Assembly: GCA_039819115.1 (NCBI GenBank)
Contig: JBCBST010000009.1
Location: forward strand, 1-46,471
Origin: JBCBST01 sp039819115
GTDB lineage: Bacteria > Bacteroidota > Rhodothermia > Balneolales > Balneolaceae
DNA length: 46,471 bases
Direction: 5' to 3'
Shown here: positions 44,458 through 46,471 of the stretch, piece after piece
How positions within the stretch are numbered: the stretch's first letter is position 1
Layout: the number at the start of each line of letters is the position of its first letter
Program-made: the position numbers and the translations under genes
The notes under the pieces: generated by a model
What the model was told of the DNA's origin: nothing
What the model saw: the letters and a program-made list of their open reading frames with translations, nothing else
The model's database searches: none

Positions 44458-44934
44458 ATGCACGATACGATTACTACTTATTCCGAAAATATTCACGACA
44501 TAGCTGTGAACACCTTCGAGATTACCTGCTACATGTTTCCCTTAGAAGAATGGGAACTGGAAGATGCAGGCGATATTGAACAGCCTAATGGCAGTATTCG
44601 TGCACTGGTTGAGTTTGATGGTGCTGCAGAGGGAGCAATGGTGATTGCTCCGACTGAAAATTTAGCCGATGCCATTGCTCAAAACATGCTGGGTGTTGAT
44701 GAGGTTCAGGTTTCAGACCGGGAAGGGGCACTCTGCGAAATAGCCAATATCGTATGTGGTAACACGGTTCCCATTTTTGCAAAAGATGAAAACATCTGCT
44801 ACATCCGTCCGCCCCGAATTGTGAATACAGATGAAAACCCGGATGAGATGTTTTCGCACATGAGAAAAGAGGAAACTACTGTGAACCTGGATGAGGGCAC
44901 AGTCGACATCACCATTTACTACAAAGCGGATTAA
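44458..44934 (+). CDS. cheX: CheX-like phosphatase (second copy)
   Basis: A 158-residue protein. The phosphatase pattern is in GALCEIANIVCGN, with Glu94 and Asn97. Only about the active-site helix clearly resembles the first copy at 39534, so the two are diverged and probably serve different CheY partners (inference). The N-terminal half is acidic. cheB starts four bases after the stop. Confidence 0.82.
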   Translation: MHDTITTYSENIHDIAVNTFEITCYMFPLEEWELEDAGDIEQPNGSIRALVEFDGAAEGAMVIAPTENLADAIAQNMLGVDEVQVSDREGALCEIANIVCGNTVPIFAKDENICYIRPPRIVNTDENPDEMFSHMRKEETTVNLDEGTVDITIYYKAD

Positions 44935-44938
44935 CCTC

Positions 44939-45994
44939 ATGATCAAAGTATTAATCATTGATGACTCTGCTATTGTTCGTAAGGTTCTTACGGAAGAGCT
45001 GAGTAAGCAGAAAGACATCCAGGTTGTGGGTACGGCCATGAATCCGTACATAGCCCGGGAAAAAATACTTCAGCTTAAGCCCGATGTGCTTACACTTGAC
45101 CTGGAGATGCCGCGGATGGACGGATTATCATTTCTGTCGAAATTGATGAAGCATCATCCGATACCTACGGTAGTTGTGAGCTCATTAACGCCTAAAAACA
45201 GTGCAAATGCATTGATGGCCCTTCAGCTTGGCGCTGTGGATGTGATCTGTAAACCAGGATCGGCTTATTCCACACAAAATATCTCGAAAGAAATTATAAA
45301 AGCAGTACGCACTGCGTCACTGGCGAATGTTCAAAAGCATGTAGCCGTAAAAGCTGTTAATCCGGCAAAAACAGCCCCTCAGAAAGTACAGCTAGTTCAC
45401 ACCACGAATAAGCTGATAGCCATTGGTTCATCAACCGGGGGTACACGTGCCCTGGAAACAATACTGACCGATTTACCCGCCAATTTACCGGGTATCGTAA
45501 TTGTTCAGCACATGCCACCCGTATTCACAAAGAGTTTTGCTGAGCGCCTCGATTCTATTTGTGCGTTATCGGTTAAAGAAGCTGAAGACGGTGATTTAAT
45601 AGAATCAGGTCAGGTATATATCGCACCAGGTAATTACCACATGCTGATTGAAAAAAGCGGAGCCCGGTATTACACACGGATCAAGCAAGGACCTCCTGTA
45701 CATCATCAGCGCCCAAGCGTGGATGTAATGTTCAATTCTGTAGCCGAGGCTGCCGGTTTGAATGCATTAGGAATCATTCTGACGGGAATGGGTGCCGACG
45801 GTGCCAGTGGTTTACTGAAAATGAAATTGCAGGGAGCCCATACCATCGGACAGGATGAAGCAACATCGGTAGTTTATGGTATGCCCCGGGAAGCCTTTAA
45901 GTTAGGTGCTGTACAGGAAGTACTACCTCTACCAGCCATTGCACGGTCAATGGTGGATCATATCAAACAAAAAGTAACGGAACCAACAGTTTAA
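44939..45994 (+). CDS. cheB: Chemoreceptor methylesterase CheB
   Basis: A 351-residue two-domain protein of normal length, from the ATG at 44939 (a longer frame upstream would overlap cheX). Receiver: Asp8-Asp9, Asp54 in TLDLEMPRMDG. The esterase has Ser165 in GSSTGGT, His191 in VQHMPP and Asp287 in GMGADGASG, nearly the numbers of the E. coli enzyme (164, 190, 286). Phosphorylation by CheA should activate removal of receptor methyl groups. Confidence 0.96.
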   Translation: MIKVLIIDDSAIVRKVLTEELSKQKDIQVVGTAMNPYIAREKILQLKPDVLTLDLEMPRMDGLSFLSKLMKHHPIPTVVVSSLTPKNSANALMALQLGAVDVICKPGSAYSTQNISKEIIKAVRTASLANVQKHVAVKAVNPAKTAPQKVQLVHTTNKLIAIGSSTGGTRALETILTDLPANLPGIVIVQHMPPVFTKSFAERLDSICALSVKEAEDGDLIESGQVYIAPGNYHMLIEKSGARYYTRIKQGPPVHHQRPSVDVMFNSVAEAAGLNALGIILTGMGADGASGLLKMKLQGAHTIGQDEATSVVYGMPREAFKLGAVQEVLPLPAIARSMVDHIKQKVTEPTV

Positions 45995-46013
45995 ATCTGA
46001 GCTGGAGACCACT

Positions 46014-46400
46014 ATGGCCATTAATATACTCGTAGTAGATGACAGCGCGGTAATGCGCAGTATGATCAAAAAAACCATTCGGAGCAGCAATCTGGATGTA
46101 GGTGATATTCACGAAGCAGCGAACGGTCAGGAAGGCCTGGACGTGTTAAGTCAAAACTGGCTTGATCTGCTGTTTATTGACGTTAACATGCCTGTTATGG
46201 ACGGTATTGAGATGTTGACCCGCGTGCGCGAAAATCCTGAAACATCCGATATGCCCGTTCTCATCGTTTCAACAGAAAGTAATAATGAACGCATTAAGCT
46301 GATCCATTCAAAGAAAGCGGGCTTCGTTCATAAACCCTTTACTCCGGAAAAGCTGAAAGAGAGTATCCTTACTCAGCTTGGTGTTTTAGTAGCTTGTTAA
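46014..46400 (+). CDS. cheY: CheY-like receiver (third of three)
   Basis: A 128-residue receiver: Asp9-Asp10, Asp56 (FIDVNMPVMDG), Ser86 at the Thr/Ser position of VSTES, and Lys107 in HKPF. A GGAG site lies six bases before the ATG. It shares TES/AES-N and GFVHKPF with the second CheY (44043), so these two are closer to each other than to the first. No terminator is visible before the right edge, so the operon may continue. Confidence 0.93.
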   Translation: MAINILVVDDSAVMRSMIKKTIRSSNLDVGDIHEAANGQEGLDVLSQNWLDLLFIDVNMPVMDGIEMLTRVRENPETSDMPVLIVSTESNNERIKLIHSKKAGFVHKPFTPEKLKESILTQLGVLVAC

Positions 46401-46471
46401 TCAGCTAATTGCATAAATAACAGCAGTTAATAATTAAATAACACAAAAGCCTTAAGTAATTTCCGGTCCCG

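Noticed and set aside
1..46471. CRISPR arrays, tRNA and rRNA genes
   Set aside because: No regularly spaced long repeats and no cloverleaf or rRNA sequence were recognised in the gaps between genes.

Overview
The window looks like a chromosomal segment of a flagellated, Gram-negative member of the Balneolota/Rhodothermota side of the Bacteroidota-related bacteria (an inference). The evidence is a secreted FG-GAP protein ending in a T9SS-type sorting domain (8280-11387), many lipoprotein or periplasmic exports, a GH92 glycosidase, a DUF4097 protein, mostly poor Shine-Dalgarno sites, and a chemotaxis operon behind a sigma-28-like promoter. No rRNA, tRNA, CRISPR array or intact transposase was seen.

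Left end (1-1112): a partial, GC-rich, Cys/Trp-rich lipoprotein gene runs off the left edge on the minus strand. It is followed by a phased array of seven degenerate CCGCCAT-type sites with an 83-bp superperiod, possibly a mobile-element end or an operator array. Region 1113-8016 holds exported or enzymatic genes: an S9 peptidase, a DUF6438-like protein, an alpha/beta hydrolase, gamma-glutamyltransferase and a divergent AraC regulator. The FG-GAP/T9SS protein follows.

Region 11408-14799 is a minus-strand two-component operon. A REC protein with a degenerate HisKA_2-like output precedes a PAS/GAF histidine kinase. A histidine-rich membrane protein lies upstream at 14993-16162. Housekeeping genes follow: purF-engB-serA, mnmD, a DUF4097 protein with an unusual (Leu-x-x)13 tract, an M20 amidohydrolase overlapping an FAD oxidoreductase, and a NUDIX hydrolase. 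Next comes a collinear plus-strand run: a PfkB kinase, SemiSWEET, rdgB, GH92, an EEP-family lipoprotein and a multi-PAS HisKA_2 kinase. An ABC-F protein (EttA-like), a Spy/CpxP-like protein and a VapBC-type pair close this part.

Right end (36023-46400): a hybrid kinase-REC protein and a divergent degenerate kinase-like protein sit just before a nine-gene chemotaxis operon, cheY-cheX-cheA-cheR-cheD-cheY-cheX-cheB-cheY. The operon has three CheY and two CheX proteins, a CheA with a ~290-residue extension before its Hpt domain, and no CheW or receptor within the window. The most interesting theme is the presence of two proteins that keep a histidine-kinase dimerisation/His helix but lack ATP-binding residues. 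They resemble Spo0B/ChpT-type phosphotransferases in principle and may add relay steps near the motility genes.
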